Notes under the pieces: generated by a model
Database searches by the model: none
Seen by the model: only the letters and a program-made list of their open reading frames with translations
What the model was told of the DNA's origin: nothing
Translations under genes and position numbers: made by a program
Shown here: one piece after another, positions 35,150 through 46,515 of the stretch
How the letters are laid out: each line of letters begins with the position of its first letter
Numbering within the stretch: position 1 is the first letter of the stretch
From: Garcia nutans
Taxonomy: Eukaryota; Streptophyta; Magnoliopsida; Malpighiales; Euphorbiaceae
Direction: 5' to 3'
DNA length: 64,000 bases
Assembly: GCA_947685225.1 (NCBI GenBank)
Contig: CANTUV010000035.1
Coordinates: forward strand, 44,144,001 to 44,208,000

Positions 35150-35639
35150 CATAAAAACTTTTGTAGCTTCGATTTCAATTAACAGTAGTTTTATTTATTT
35201 ATTTATTTCACTTGATCATTCGTGTTGATCCTTAATTCTGACGCTAGGTTGAGTTGGGATTATTTTAAAATTTTATCAAGTTAAATTTTTACCCTTACTT
35301 TTTAGGCGTGTTTAAATCGAATTTTGAGTTGGCCAAAAATTATCAAATATTGTTGATTATTTTATTTTTTTCAAAGAAAGAAAAAAGAATGAATAAGTCA
35401 AATTATTGAAATTTGACTCGCAAAATATTTAAGGAAAATTTATACAGTATACTATTTTTTTTAATTTTACTATTATTATTTTTTCCATTTATAAATTTTT
35501 TTGTTCAATTTTACCTTTTTTATTCACTTTTATAATTTTTTATTCTAATTACGTTCTCTCTTTTTTCGGTGCTTTATAAATATTTTCTCTTTTTTGATAT
35601 TTTACAATATATATAATATAACACCCTGTATATAAAAAA

Positions 35640-36090
35640 CATTTAAAATATATACATGACACATAAATGACAAATAAAAAAATTATACATTTGAGCATTT
35701 GAAATCCAACAAATATATAAATATATATAATATATATGGCATATAAATAACACATACAACATGTATACAATAAATAAAAAATATATAATTTAACATTTAA
35801 AATATAATAAATAAATATATTTATTATATATACGACATATAAATAATATATATGCGACATAAGTAACATGTACAACATATAAATGATGTATAAAAATTAT
35901 ATGTTTTGATATTTAAAATACAACAAAAACAAGAGTTATATACAAATAAACCTATAAAAAACTATATTTTTTGACATTTAAAATGCAACAAATATATGAA
36001 ATACATATATCATATATAATATATATAAAATATATAAAAAATTATATATTTTAATATTTGAAATGCCGCAAACGTGTGAAATATTTATAA
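35640..36090. repeat. Degenerate AT-rich satellite-like array
   Basis: Five anchors of the form 'aaaaattatat.tttt.a.atttaaaatgcaacaaatatat' occur at irregular spacing (about 65-113 bases) from about 35678 to 36060. A 109-codon open frame on the minus strand is a by-product of the repeat. Confidence 0.75.
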
Positions 36091-36876
36091 CATGAAATTT
36101 AAAATCTTATTTTGGTATTCAATAAACCGTTTCTTTTTTTTTTTTCCATTTTAGAAATTTTAAAATTATGACCTTTTGAAACCAGAGAAATTCATCATAT
36201 AAAAATAATTATTTAGATATTAATATAGTAGACTTTAGTAAAATTATATAGTACTATAATTTTTCCTTTTCTAATATAACGAATGATAAATATATATAAC
36301 CACTTAAATTTATAACATTCAATCATTTTGTACCTAAAATTTTCAATTTAACCATTTAATATTTAAATTTATAAATATAAACTTACTGAATCATGCTAAA
36401 TTATCAATATATCTATTTAATAAAAATATAAAAAATAAAATTATTAATATTTGTAAATATAAATATCTGTTAGTAAAAAATAAAAATATATAACGATAAC
36501 TCAACTCAGACTTACTTTACACCCTAGCCAAAAGCAACTAGGCTTTGAATCAAGACAATGTAAATGATACAAAAGAGATGCAAAACACAACTAGTATGAA
36601 CTAATCAAGAAGCAGTTCAAATTAGGACGCATTGCCCAGAGAAATATGAAAATAAAAATCCAGTACAGGAGTTTTCATTGTTCCCATGCGACAATTAAAA
36701 TGCAATATATATACTTTATTCACTCTCTTTTATCTTCCTCACATTTATAATTACTACAACGGATTATCTAATTCAACTGAGATACTTGTTGAAATGTAAA
36801 CTGAAACTATTAAAACTATCTTACAGAATACATAAGCTATAACCTTAAACGTTTTTCTTTTCATTCAAGAGAAGGG
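36091..36876. other. AT-rich intergenic DNA downstream of the F-box gene
   Basis: I see no gene or clear repeat in this stretch. Confidence 0.5.
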
Positions 36877-36878
36877 AT

Positions 36879-36884
36879 TTTATT
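36879..36884 (-). terminator. Candidate polyadenylation signal of the F-box gene
   Basis: AATAAA on the minus strand lies about 130 bases beyond the proposed stop codon at 37014-37016. Confidence 0.5.
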
Positions 36885-37013
36885 ATATTAGATTAGATGA
36901 GAAGCATCAAAGAGCACTTGATCATCAACACGAAACAACAAGGAAAAAGCATCATCGATGTGCCCAACAATACGAAAGGTGCAGCAATAACACTTTGGTT
37001 CATAAATGTTCTA

Positions 37014-40000
37014 TTAATGCCTTTGCCTGTCAAAGAGAAACACACCTAATAAGCTTATCAACAAAATAAAATGTTTGTTAGCGTAACAGTTGAATAATCC
37101 TTAGATACAGGTAACATTACACAAAAACTGGCATTCTGGGTTTTTCTAGCCCTTCCCTCCACAAAAGAACATTGTATAATCAATTACATTGACATCAAAA
37201 CTTAAGAACTCATTAATAATAATAGAATTTATTAATACCCTATGGCAGCGCACATTTTTGTGCAGACATTTGTATGTTATATTGCATAAGAAGCCCATTT
37301 GTACGTTAAAGGTAAAAGCTGTAAAAGCAATATAAGTGTGTAAAACCTAAAATTTAAGGGGGGTAAAAAACAGACTTCAACATCTGTTTAAACCAAGAGC
37401 ACACTATCTCCAAGAATTCCTATATCTTTTCTTCTTTTAACAATCATGAAATATTCAACATTACAAAAACCAATGGTAATTTTTTAATTAGAAACTGCGA
37501 ATCAAATTCTCTCCTCCATAATAACAGCAAGGCAGTGTATACCCCATCAAATCAGACCATAAATTTACAACCCAATCCTCACCCTCCACCTCCAGGGCTC
37601 AAATTCCCAGTTGCCGATGCAAATCAAAAGCCAAAAACTACCATTTTAAGAGACAGGGTACAGCTAATAGTTACAAGGAGAAATTATAAATTTATTTGTT
37701 GAGAATTTTCATCCTAATATTCACCTGCTTGGTGTGAGTGGGTCTTCAGTAATATTAATGACATCGATGAGGGAGGGAAAATGAGAGAGAGCAACATAGA
37801 ATGTGCTCAAAAGCAGTAAAATTAGGGCAGATTCAGAATTTTCAAGGGAAAGAAGAGTCAGAAGGAAAAAGGTAGTGAAACTGAAAATGCATTGCAGGAA
37901 AATGTAATTAAATTTTTCTTTTTAATTTTTTTGGTTAACATTTAAAATGGTTTTCAAGAAGGCTTGTATTAAATAAAAAAAGCCTTCAACCAAAAACATT
38001 TGGCTTATGTGAATTTTCTAGAAGCAGCGTCTTGTTTACTCATAAAAGCTGAAGTGGTAGAAAATATGATAAAAATAGATGATTCTATGACCACTTGTTT
38101 AACAGAAAATAGTTTCTGCATTTTCCAATGTTTGGGGACATTTAAGAATACTATTCAATGACAAACATTTTTCAAGATAGATTCCAATTCTCAAAATTGA
38201 AAGCCATTTTTCAGACTATCAGAAAATCATGAGAAAAAGAAAGAAAACCTGAAGCAGAATGACTACTGATCATCCCCATTCATCCACATCATAGCTGATC
38301 ATTGGTGGTGACCACAACTTATCCTTTTCTGTGCAATTATCTTCCACATTCAACTAATAATACAAAAATATTAAGTGGTTGTAGGTTCAATACTTTTCAT
38401 AGTATTTTCTTTCAAAAATATATGTTTTTGTCAGTTAAAAACCATTTATAGCCTTATATGTTGAAAGAAATTCAATATTTCATATGCTCCAAAAGTAAGA
38501 AAATAATTTCCCACCAATTCTCAGTGTTGCAACTAAACAACAGAAAATGTTTTTCAGAAGATTTTTTCCTCAAAATGCTTTCAATACTCAACAAAGTCTT
38601 AATCCCAAGTTAACTGGAGTTGGCTATATGGATTCTCTTTTTCTACTCGGCACAATTTAAGGCCATATTTTCAGAGAAATATAAAGCTTTAAGATCATTC
38701 TGAATAATCTTTTATCCAAAATAATTTAGGCCCACCGCTGCTTCTCCTAGCTATATCTACCTTAACACTTGTTCAGCTCAAAATGTTTTCACCAGACAAG
38801 TTATTTTTCCCCAAACAAACAGACTAAATGCAAGGGTAATCCTAATTTTACAACCATCCTGGAGAAGGAAGCATGTTGCTAATAACAATTAGCTCTCAAC
38901 TAAGATAGCAAACAAGCAACAATAATACATACCATAAAAAATTTAGGAAATAAGTATTGAAAATATTTAATAACAGGTCAGTAGTTGTAAGGTTCATCAT
39001 TTCCAGAAGTAAAAAAGAAGCAGTAGCAGTAATCAGAAAGCAGGACAAACTCTCATTATCTTGCTAACTTACTAAATTATATGATTTCTTATGCTGGTCC
39101 CACTATAGTTAAATGAAATATTGGCAAACCTGAACTTGGTAAAGAGAAACTATACTTATCTCACGCTTAACAAACAAAGGCCAAACTAGACAAGTCTTGG
39201 CTCTATTTATTCATACAATATCCAAATACTACCACAAAATGGGAAAGGATAGATTTTTTTTTTAATGATTACAAAAGCAGCTGAACTGTTTGGCTGATCT
39301 GAAAGACACAGTGGAAGTGGCTGCATCAGCAAGTCATCTATAAGACAGTTACTAAAGAGAGGATGGATGGGATACCACATGATAAAGCTATAAATATTAC
39401 CTCAATGACATTGAGATCATGGATTACAGTTACAAATACCAACAGTGACCACAAAGTTAATCCTGAAACCTTTTTCTGTATGAACTTGCATCAAACAGTA
39501 AATTTCCTATTAATTCCAAAACTGAACCATATATTTTATCATCATTTTAAACCCCCAACATATCCTTGGTTCAGCCCTATCAATTGTATGGCTTTCACAA
39601 TTTTTTAAAAAGTTCCATTCAATATAATGCCTTCACACAGATATCCACACAACATAAACATGAAGAAAAAGCAATTAAGAACAAAAATGTTAATTGCTTA
39701 TTAAACAACAGGAACATTAGAGAAAGGAAATTGATATAAACCAACTACTTTAGATAACTTGGAGGGCACGGGCAGAGACATTCAATAAGTGATCCACAAA
39801 AAATTTAAGTTGCAATAAAGAATTCAAAACAGAAGACAAACCTTGGTGAAGACAGACAAATTGAGGCATTTGAGAAGCCCGTAAACACATTTGAGTAGGA
39901 CTTGGTCAAGTACGAAAAGTTGGCAATTGGAGGCAGAGCTGGCACTTGTTCACCTTTCTTCAAAAGCTCTTGCAAGTTCAGTCTCTGCATGGTCAAGACA

Positions 40001-41700
40001 GCTCTGGATTCCTTCCAAATGAAGGCAAGAAGACCATTCTGAGTTACATAGAGAGAGCCAGGCTTTGAACCAGGATATCGGAAACCATATCCATTTGCAA
40101 TACCCTCACCTGAAAATGCATGTTTTACACTCACAGGTGTGGAATCCGCATCAACATCCCAAGGAAATGGATCCTGTGAAGGTTCATCAATATCCGCTGC
40201 AAACATTGCTGAGCCATTTGGATGAAGAACATAGTGGGTGCCTTCCAATATTTTGGTAGCAATGAGTTGCCGTTGCCCCTCAACCTCAGCATAAGATATC
40301 AAAAGAAAAAAGAGAGCTTTTCCAGGCTTATCTTCAGAAGGCTTCCCAGGAGGCCAACCAAAAGTTCCCCCCCATAAACCGGCATACTCTTGGTCAGCTC
40401 TTGGGAGCCACAAGGGTAATTTGTATAGAGCAAACCGACTGTCTTGCATATTTGGCCATGCTCGATAAGAAGATAATCTAACTGTGGAGGCATGCAGCGT
40501 CAATCCTATTGTATCACCTGATCTCAAAAACTCGTGAAGCTGTGCATGCTTACTCTCACCGCTTGAGGAATTATTCTTTGAAATTGTGCGGCTGCCATTA
40601 AATGAGGAAGACTTCCCCAAAATTTGTCTAAAACTGGCTCTAAAATACCCACTGAGAGTTTTTTTCATGATGGGTTTTGTGTGACAATCCCCGTTCAAAG
40701 AACTATGGAGCCCACTCGAGCAATCAAGGCTCTTTTTAAACTCACTCAATTGCAATTGCGCAGAACCAGAAGTCAGTTCAGGAGATTCCTTCCAATCAAA
40801 ACGACATGCACCAAGCTTATACATTTGCAGAAGCCGGGATCTCCTTTCAAACAAGAGCATAATATCTTTCTCAAAGTTGTCTTCATTACTCCTTAACCTA
40901 GGAAATAGTGGCCCATTTGATGAATCATGTACATTTTGACGAACTTGGTTTGTTACAACCTCAATCAACTTTCTTCTGTCGCTAAAAGCCAAGCGGCTAA
41001 AAGGCACCTTAACATCACACTGCGCAAGCATCCTCTGTGACTCTGACAATCCACTACTTGACCTAGAAATCTTTCTTGAAATTTCCTTATCTGAATTATA
41101 AGCAACACTTTCACTATGCAATAATACATTTCCACTCTTTTGTTGCCTAGTCTCAACCTCAAGTAATAGTACATTGCAATTCTGATCAATAGACTTGACT
41201 GAACCAAGATAAACGTAATCAGTTCCTTTTTCTCTTCCATGTAAAAGAAATAAAATAGACCCATCAACATCTCCTATTATTTCAAATACAGGTGCCCATA
41301 GTATGGGACCATCCTCAATTCCGAGAGGACCAAGTTCCTGCGGTATTATTCTACATCCAACAACAGACATAAAACCAGGCATTGCATATACCACGTTACC
41401 TAGCTCAGGGTTTTGATGAACCCAAATTCCAATTAATGGTTTAACACTAACAAGAAAGCGACAAAGCACTCTATAAGATGACACGCCCTTTCGCCACTCG
41501 ATAAGGTCTCTAAGCGGAACAATTCCAACCATGTCACATTGGGTGAGCCAAGCTTTCTCAGAGGATACAAGACTACATAAACTCTGGCAACAAAGACTGA
41601 GATTGCATATGTCCCTCGGCGAAAGTGACCGAGATATAATAGCAAACACATCATCTGGTAGAGCTAGAAACAAGCTCGAACCACACAACTCAGGCGGCAT
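37014..41700 (-). CDS. F-box protein (similar to Arabidopsis At5g39450), two coding exons
   Basis: This is the only host gene in the window. Proposed exons are 41700-39842 and 37026-37014 on the minus strand, 623 residues. An F-box lies near the N terminus (about residues 10-50, 'LALPDDVFAIISRSLSPRDICNLSLCC'-type, shown here only in part), so the protein probably joins an SCF ubiquitin ligase through a SKP1-like partner. The rest is a long conserved region of unknown fold with 'GIWVHQNPELGNVVY' and 'GLWGGTFGWPPGKP' that I associate with At5g39450; its substrate is unknown to me. I chose ATG 41700: the open frame extends 13 codons further, but its apparent first codon is TTG. Exon 1 ends with an AAG|GTTTGT donor inside an Arg codon; reading on would add a hydrophobic tail ending at 39805. 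The acceptor TTTGACAG|G at 37027/37026 gives Gln-Arg-His-stop. Confidence 0.85.
37027..39841 (-). other. Proposed 2.8-kb intron of the F-box gene
   Basis: The borders are GTTTGT...TTTCTCTTTGACAG on the minus strand with a good pyrimidine tract. No coding sequence or obvious transposon is visible inside. The phase fits: exon 1 ends with AG and exon 2 supplies the final G of the Arg codon. Confidence 0.65.
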
Positions 41701-43059
41701 ACCGATTTGAATTGTATTATTTACAACTTTATCAAGCAATTCAAAATCGTATCAACAAAGATCCAAAACTACCAGCAGAAAATTAACAGATTCAAACCTG
41801 GAATTGAAGTGCTAATGAATATAAACACAGCACATAAAAGGAGACTAATAAGTAACAAATCGGGTTTTGTTTCAGATTCCCAAGATTAAATGAACTGGGT
41901 CTGTTTCAAATTCGCAAAAACTGAATGGGGTTTGTTTCAGATTGTCCAAAAATAAACTGGATATGAGAATCGGGAGAGGAGCAAAAGACTAAGATTTGGG
42001 TGAGGTAAAGCAATCAACAATGTGTCGAAGTCCACCCTCAGTTTTTTTTGCTTTTCAGTAACTTGGTTTCTTCCACTCTGAGAGAGAATCTCAATTATTA
42101 TCATTACGGAGGATGAGAAATTAAGAATTGTATTGTTTGTAAAATTGGAAGGACTGATAATTTGATATATATATATATATAGATATATTTTAATTTTTTT
42201 TGGGGTCCATTGGCTTTACTTTGTAAGGCTGTGGGCAGCCAGTCAGCCAACCAATTTTGAACGACTTTGCTCTAAACATCCAAAAGTCCAAATTCTCCAA
42301 ACATTGTTCATTTTATCCTCACTTCACCACAAATCTTATCAAATTATTCTTTCCTTTCTTCTCTTTACTCTTTTACCGAAAGCCTTTGCCTTGTTACACG
42401 TGTTACATGTTAGGTGGACCATTGTGCAGGATTTAGCTTATGATATATGCTTCGTTTCGCCACTAATTCATACAATAGAAATTAAATTTTTTTCAATAAA
42501 AAAATTGATAAAAAAAATAAAATAAGATAAATTTAATTTAATTTGTTTGATAATTTTAATTAAATAACGAAGAAAATGAGATTTCTACTCCATAATTTAA
42601 ATAAATAAATCTATAAGATATATTTTTATAATGTTATCATTATCTATTAAACTAAGATAAAAATAAAATAAAGACAAATAATATTTCATATAACATAATA
42701 TTTTTTTTATTTTATTTTCCTTCATTTTTTACTATTTGAGTGAAAAATTATGTTGACCATTTAAAAAGAATTATTTCTCTAGTGAAATTATAATTTTCTT
42801 CTTAATTAAATATCCAAACAATAAACACCGATAGAAATCTTATTTTATTTACTTTATTTTTTTCTCTAATTCTATCAAAACAAATAATATGTTAATGTTA
42901 AAATAAGTTTAAATTCAAATCTAGATATTTTATTTTATTCATAATATTCTAAAATTTTTTAAATTTATTATTTACATATGAAGTTTTGATCCAATTAATT
43001 TGGAGTAGACAAAAAAAATTATAGAAAAAACTAACATATAATATGCATGATTAAAGATT
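41701..43059. other. Upstream region of the F-box gene and AT-rich spacer
   Basis: The first 300 bases or so probably hold the 5' UTR; a CAG|GTTTGA donor-like site near 41797 allows a 5' UTR intron. A (TA)n run lies at 42163-42180. I recognise no firm core promoter and no other gene. Confidence 0.45.
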
Positions 43060-44500
43060 TGAGTAAGAAAAGACATTAGGGTTAGGGTTGCTCTCTCTAC
43101 ATCAATAGGGCTTTTAAAGATTCCCCACCACCGGCGACGGATGACGATCGGACCAGGAAAAAAGGACTACTAAATAGTGAAGAGGACGTAGTTCATAACC
43201 TAGGTTTTGTTTCCTTCCATGGAAAACTGATGGCTGACATTGATAATAAAGGAATGGATGTTTTTAATAGCTATGAGGAGCTAGATTTTTAAGAATATAA
43301 GATTGATGTAACAGTGGAGGATATTATGCCCGTAGTGTTTATCTCAGAGAAGGCTAAAGACATCTTGTTTAGACCTTGGAGTACTAAACTCATATGTAGG
43401 CTCCTTGGTAAAACGATTAGATATAAAGCATTGCAGTCCATATTGGCAGTGATGTGGAATAATGTTAGGGACTTCAAGATTATTGATATGGACAACAACT
43501 ATTACCTAAACCAATTTCAATCTTTAGAGGATGTGGATAGAATCATGATGAACGGACCTTGGATGATAATGGGTCATTATATCACATTAAGGTTATGGCA
43601 TGCAAACTTTAATTGCTTCACATATTTGATCTTATTGATTGTGGCATGGGTTCATCTTCTAGCCATGCCCCTTCAATTGTACCACAAAAAGAGTACTCCA
43701 TATTATTGGGAGTAACATTGGTGGAGTAATAAAAAAAATGATTACAACACTAAGGCACAAAAAAAGAGGCCAGTATGCTCGAATGGCTATTGAATTAGAT
43801 TTGAGCAAACCTCTAGTATCTAAGATCAAAGTGGATGGAAATATTCATCTTGTTTAATATGAAGAGCCTCCATAAAGAGGGGAGTATCGTGAGGGATGTT
43901 CAGATGATTATAGAAGAGATTGATAATGTGAGAGACATTATAGATTCAAGTAGAATTGTCGATACCAAGTTTGCTTTTTCAATAGCTCATTGCCTTGCCA
44001 AAGAATTATTTCTTCTTTGTACTCATTTTTCTCTTATAGAATTAAATACTTGCATATGGAATTGTCAAGGAACTGCATTGAGGGAATTTTCTCCCATTAT
44101 GAGACTCATGTTTGTGACATATAAATTTAACATTATGGTCCTTCTTGAGCTAAGAATCAGTGGCGCTACTGTTGATAGAGTGATTAAGAGAATTACCTTC
44201 AACTATTCTTTCAAAATCAAGGCTAATGGGTTTTCTAGTGGAATTTGGATATTATGGAAGGATGAAGTGAAGGTTTCAATCCTGGAGATTAACACTCAAT
44301 TCATCCATGTTTTTCTAAAAGGTGGTTGAGACAATAGTTCATTTTTCACAGCCATTTATGCAAGCCCTAATCCTTATTTAGGGAGTTACCTTTAGCCAAA
44401 GTTAGACAGAATTTCAGTCAGATGCTCAGGGCTTTGGCTGCTTGTGGGCAATTTTAATGCTATACTTAATAGCTCTAAACGTAAGGGTGGATAAAATAGA
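43060..44500 (+). pseudogene. LINE (L1-type) fragment: DUF4283-like ORF1 and start of endonuclease
   Basis: The plus strand first gives an ORF1-like protein at 43314-43715 with 'RPWSTKLICRLLGKTIRYK', 'LDNNYYL'-type and 'GPWMIMGHYITLRLW' motifs, matching the DUF4283 domain found at the head of plant LINE ORF1 proteins. After frameshifts, 44042-44329 reads as an APE-type endonuclease start with 'WNCQGTA' and 'LELRIS', a 'GFSSGIWILWKDEV' block, and a later 'FNAIL' motif near 44450. The sequence is lost at about 44500, where the LTR of element H begins, so no reverse transcriptase remains. It cannot be mobile. Confidence 0.8.
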
Positions 44501-44508
44501 GTGGTGGG

Positions 44509-45880
44509 TGTGAGGCCTTGCTTGAGCACCATCCGGCTCACTCAGAAATCGGAAGCCAAATGCTCATTTGAGCTAAGTCACACAAGATACCGTCACGTAT
44601 GGAAAAATCACACCCACGAGTTTAAAAATCATCTTTTTATTTTGAAAAAGACTTGTTTCTTTTATTTTTAAAAGAAACTCTCATTTATTTTGAATAATAA
44701 AAATTGGAGAGTTGCCACCTTAATTTATTTTGTTTGGAAAAAGTTAAGGAAAAACCTATTTGATTGACTACATTAAATTTGCTTAATTTCTACCCAAAAA
44801 GGCAACTTGTCCAAAATCAATCACTATGTGTCCTGAGCTAAGTTTTCTAAATTAATTTTAATAAAATTTTTTCTCTTTGATTGATTTTTAACCTTTGTAA
44901 TTAATCAAATATAATTGTTATGGTTTATGCCAAAATTAATTGTGAATGACATTATTATAATGCATGGGCATATAATAATGTGACACCCATAAAATGCAGT
45001 GTAGAAGATAAATATTACATCTCCATCAAAAATAACAATTTCAGGGGAGCTCAGCTCTAGCCCTTATGGGCTTTAAGTTGAGCATAAATCCCTAATTAAT
45101 TAATTAATCAAAGAAAAAAAGGTAAAGAAGTGAAACAATAATGGCGGCCATTGCAAAACTCACCAAATTTGCAATGTGATCTCAAAATATCAAGAATAAG
45201 GGAAGAAGAAGAAATAATAATAGTAATAATGAAAATAAAAAATAAAAAAAATCAAAATAAAAGGACATGTTGGTTTTTTAGGTGCGGGCTTGCCACTCGA
45301 AATAATATTTCGAGTATACCTACTTATCCCATTTGAATAAGAATTAGAGCTATAAGTAGTTCATACTTTTGGATGCAAATGGCTTTAATTTTAGTTAATT
45401 AAATACCAAATAGAAATAGATGTAGAAAAGAAAATGATACCTTGGATAATCACTTCTTCTTGATGAAATATTAGAGGGCTTTACTGCTTCATAACTCTAC
45501 TTGCGTAAGAAATTGAATGGAATTAATTGATAACAATGTAAGAAATTAATTGCAATTAATGAAAAGAAGACTGAATGTCTTAATTCAACTTTTATTTAAA
45601 TGCAATTCGACAAAGTTTCAGCATCTAAAATTTGAAGTCTCAAACAAGAGGGAAAGGTTACTATTTATATAAACCGAATGGGGCTTCTGGGCCGAGCATG
45701 CCATGGACAAGCAGCGAGTGACACGAACAATCGAGCGTGATGCGCAGCCAGTGATAGGAGGCTGCGCTTAGCGCAGATAGACCGTATTTTTTTCAATATG
45801 TAATATTTATATATGCATATGTATATATTTTTAATAATTTCCTAATTTTTCCTAATTAGGTACAAAATTACGGGTTCACA
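44509..45880 (-). repeat. 3' LTR of Tat-type element H
   Basis: On the minus strand it begins TGTGAACCCGTAATTTTG right after a purine tract. It probably ends near 44509 (plus strand TGTGAGGCC), about 1.37 kb. The left border is inferred from the TG terminus and from the loss of LINE sequence there. Confidence 0.7.
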
Positions 45881-45895
45881 ACTGCCCCCTATTGC
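45881..45895 (-). promoter_or_regulatory. Polypurine tract of element H
   Basis: On the minus strand, AATAGGGGGCAGT lies directly against the LTR start. It sets the orientation of H as minus, the same as its RT and integrase. Confidence 0.75.
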
Positions 45896-46059
45896 ATCAA
45901 TTTGTTGCATCAATTTGATATTTAAAATTGATGCAACGGTGTGAACCAGGGGAAAATAGAAAATATTGAACTTGACTAGTGCGACATTCTCTAATTTTTG
46001 GTGTGCATCTGAGCAGGTTTAGCATTGTGCCGACTGGACCGCCTTTTGGGCCAAAATTC

Positions 46060-46068
46060 TATAAATAG
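46060..46068 (+). promoter_or_regulatory. TATA box of the antisense gene in H
   Basis: TATAAATAG lies 94 bases before ATG 46154 and is followed by a CT-rich leader, as expected for a plant RNA polymerase II promoter. It lies outside the H LTR and points opposite to the retroelement. Confidence 0.65.
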
Positions 46069-46510
46069 AGGTGAGGAGGAGCATTTGGTGCCTTACTCCT
46101 TCTTTCTCTCCTCACCTCATTTCTTGTTTCTAGTTACTCAAAGTTCTTTCAAGATGTCTCAATCCTCTGCTTCTTCTCCTGAAGCTGCTAAAGTGCTAAT
46201 TGTCGAAAAGCTATTGGTAGATCCCTACACTCATGCATCGCAGATCGACTCTATAGAGGTATGCTTTATTTTTGTTTTTTTTTTTTTGCAAAAACAAAAA
46301 ACCTTTCTCATTGCATTTGAGCCCAAATGATTGAAATGAAATAATAAAATGATTATTATTCACTGTGTTTTACCAATATGCTCAATTGAAATTACAGGGT
46401 GGTTGTTCCAACTTGGAAAACCTCAACCTTCCTAATGATGTGAAGGAATTATTACTTTCCACTGGTTTTGTGGACCTTTTGTCTCTTGACTGTATGGGGT
46501 AGGCTAATCA

Positions 46511-46515
46511 TGACT
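46511..46515 (+). repeat. Left target-site duplication of solo LTR L (TGACT)
   Basis: It differs by one base from TGACC at 49059-49063. Using TGACC restores the interrupted reading of exon 2. Confidence 0.75.

Noticed and set aside
35549..35878. 109-codon tyrosine/isoleucine-rich frame on the minus strand
   Set aside because: It is a by-product of AT-rich repeat DNA.
39805..39841. C-terminal tail of the F-box protein read through to the stop at 39805
   Set aside because: It starts exactly at a strong splice donor and is unlike the rest of the protein; the spliced ending at 37014 is preferred.
37027..39841. A hidden gene inside the long F-box intron
   Set aside because: Short open frames (for example 39363-39608) have no domain and no codon pattern; I could not support one.
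41701..41739. Upstream extension of the F-box protein by 13 residues
   Set aside because: Its first codon is TTG. The first ATG is at 41698-41700, directly before the conserved N terminus.
43072..43092. 'ttagggttagggtt' as an interstitial telomere
   Set aside because: There are only two units, at the start of a LINE leader; too short to call telomeric.
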